Under the pieces are notes generated by a model. The model saw only the letters and a program-made list of their open reading frames with translations, did no database searches and was not told where the DNA came from. A DNA stretch of 64,000 nt from Ignavibacteriota bacterium (GTDB lineage Bacteria > Bacteroidota > Ignavibacteria > Ignavibacteriales > Ignavibacteriaceae), in assembly GCA_013285405.1 (NCBI GenBank), contig CP053446.1, forward strand, positions 2,775,001-2,839,000, read 5' to 3'. Shown piece by piece: positions 62,972 through 64,000 of the stretch (position 1 is the first letter of the stretch; the number at the start of each line of letters is the position of its first letter). Made by a program: the position numbers and the translations under genes.

Positions 62972-63514
62972 TTAAATTACTGATATACCAATGGTAATAT
63001 AGAATAATAAGGGCCATCCAAAAGTGGTGTGTATCCCACTTTCTAATTCCAATGATAATTTGTTATTCAATTCAAAAAGATAAAAACCATTTAAGCCTAA
63101 GAAGGGTGCAGGTGCAAAATTTAAATCATAAGTAGCTAAGGCTAACCCTGCACAACCAGCTATAAATAAATTCCTGTATAATCTGATTTCGGGTCCAAAT
63201 TTTGCGTATGGAAGGAAATATACATTATAATCATCAGAATGTTTATAAGTAATAATTAAAGTATTTATTCCTAGCTCAAATGCTAAGTCAACCTTAACGT
63301 TGTATGATGAACGATCAAAACCACTTGAACGGTAACTTAAATTTATAAATGGATATCTAAATTCATCATAATTGCTTAAGAGATCTACATAACCAAGAGA
63401 CAATCGAAACCTGGATAATCTTTGATAACTATCTTTTTCTATACAAGTATTCTCCTGAGCGAAAGTAATGCTCAAACAACTTAAAATGAAAAATATTTCG
63501 ATATGATACTTTAT
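62972..63514 (-). CDS. Probable small outer-membrane beta-barrel protein (start uncertain)
   Basis: A hypothetical protein of about 167 residues from a TTG at 63475, or about 180 residues if read from an ATA codon at 63514. The longer reading adds IKYHIEIFFILSCL, which with SITFAQ makes a convincing signal peptide. The mature part alternates hydrophobic and polar residues, with many aromatics (LSLGYVDLL, FINLSYRSS, LSLELESGIHTTFGW, ending YITIGISVI), the pattern of an outer-membrane barrel. No ATG begins this frame; an ATG with a GGAG site at 63555 is in another frame (see findings). The start, and perhaps the integrity of the gene, is therefore doubtful. Confidence 0.5.
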   Translation of the reverse strand: MKYHIEIFFILSCLSITFAQENTCIEKDSYQRLSRFRLSLGYVDLLSNYDEFRYPFINLSYRSSGFDRSSYNVKVDLAFELGINTLIITYKHSDDYNVYFLPYAKFGPEIRLYRNLFIAGCAGLALATYDLNFAPAPFLGLNGFYLFELNNKLSLELESGIHTTFGWPLLFYITIGISVI

Positions 63515-63625
63515 ATATCCCCCAGTTAGAAAATTATTTTGTATTTACCCTTCATACTCCTTCGACATCTAAGTCTCATTCCTATTCTTTGCATATATAA
63601 CGGATATAATAGGCAGTTCAAGTTT

Positions 63626-64000
63626 CTATTTTTTACTACTTACTATTTTTTTATAGTTTTTAAAATAGTCCTGCTGCTTTTCTCGTGCGTGACAATTAAC
63701 GCAATCTTGTTCGATGAAAGATTCTTCAAGCTGAATAGGATGAATAAATTCTATTCCGTTAATAGAAACATTTTCTTTACCATCGGGCGTTACCTGCGAA
63801 ATAATCGTATGGCAAAGGTTGCAATCTTTTCTGATCACTCTTCCTTCTTCACTTACATGTTTATTATCGTGGCAGCGGAAACATCCTGTATCGTATAAAT
63901 GCGAAATATGGTTCGGGAATCCTCGCCAGCTCACGTTCATTGTAGGAAAATAATTCCGGCTGTAAATTTTTTGTATCTCTTCAATACTTTTTTCAATAGA
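63626..64000 (-). CDS. Multiheme c-type cytochrome, C-terminal part (NapC/NirT-like; 5' end beyond window)
   Basis: The minus-strand frame is open to the window edge, so this is the last 124 residues of a larger protein. Three haem c attachment motifs are visible: CFRCH, CNLCH and CVNCH. The segment IYSRNYFPTMNVSWRGFPNHISHLYDTGCFRCHDNKH is typical of the C terminus of periplasmic multiheme cytochromes in this phylum that are often annotated as NapC/NirT or cytochrome c3 family. It would carry electrons between quinones and a terminal reductase or oxidant. An internal ATG at 63940 is not the true start. Confidence 0.85.
   Translation of the reverse strand, partial: SIEKSIEEIQKIYSRNYFPTMNVSWRGFPNHISHLYDTGCFRCHDNKHVSEEGRVIRKDCNLCHTIISQVTPDGKENVSINGIEFIHPIQLEESFIEQDCVNCHAREKQQDYFKNYKKIVSSKK

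Noticed and set aside
63539..63898. Plus-strand 119-codon open frame
   Set aside because: It overlaps the multiheme cytochrome on the other strand, whose three CxxCH motifs establish the coding strand.

Overview
The window is a low-GC chromosomal segment of a bacterium from the FCB group, most likely an Ignavibacteria (Ignavibacteriota)-type organism. The main evidence is nine secreted proteins that end in the type IX secretion (T9SS) C-terminal sorting domain in the NYPNPFNPTT form typical of that group. A PorV-family outer-membrane protein, a hybrid two-component regulator (HTCS), a TonB-dependent receptor and a GldE-like CNNM protein agree with this. The taxonomic call is inference; no rRNA gene is present.

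Layout. (1) 1-9.8 kb: 3' end of a hybrid histidine kinase, ornithine aminotransferase (minus strand), a YjbQ-type protein, a secreted GH13 amylase-like enzyme and a complete HTCS regulator. (2) 9.9-24.4 kb: a surface-protein island with two HAF-repeat proteins, three long 17-residue-repeat proteins ending in a Peptidase_S74 self-cleaving chaperone domain, three further T9SS proteins, and four copies (two intact, two damaged) of an unannotated 41-residue single-span membrane microprotein between them. (3) 24.5-27.8 kb: housekeeping genes (SpoU methyltransferase, DUF971, CNNM/CBS protein, one unknown). (4) 27.8-29.5 kb: tRNA-Thr(TGT) followed by eleven ~113-bp tandem units. Each unit carries the 3' end of that tRNA, split in its T loop by a ~22-bp double mini-hairpin, and ten of the eleven are followed by a copy of the tRNA's intrinsic terminator (the last has a different terminator); an rtcB-like 3' remnant lies just beyond. 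(5) 30-51 kb: OmpA-type protein, then a probable peptide-utilisation locus: M20 peptidase, cyanophycinase, YfcC transporter, two paralogous T9SS proteins, RpiR regulator, TonB receptor, secreted partner, PorV, second (T9SS) cyanophycinase, M14 carboxypeptidase, PLP desulfhydrase-family enzyme, HEAT/beta-lactamase fusion. Convergent to it are an amidohydrolase lipoprotein and an N-acylamino-acid racemase/OSBS-family enzyme. (6) 53.9-64 kb: FkbM methyltransferase, bifunctional FtcD with a zinc-finger-like insert, tricorn-like protease, a REP-associated IS200-type transposase with flanking palindromes, DUF2721 protein, VWA protein, a beta-barrel-like protein and the 3' end of a multiheme cytochrome c.

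Most notable are the tRNA-derived terminator array with its nested double-hairpin element, the microprotein family of the surface island, in-frame palindromic insertions at two loop positions of T9SS sorting domains, and the two-cyanophycinase locus. All assignments come from reading the sequence; no database search was run.
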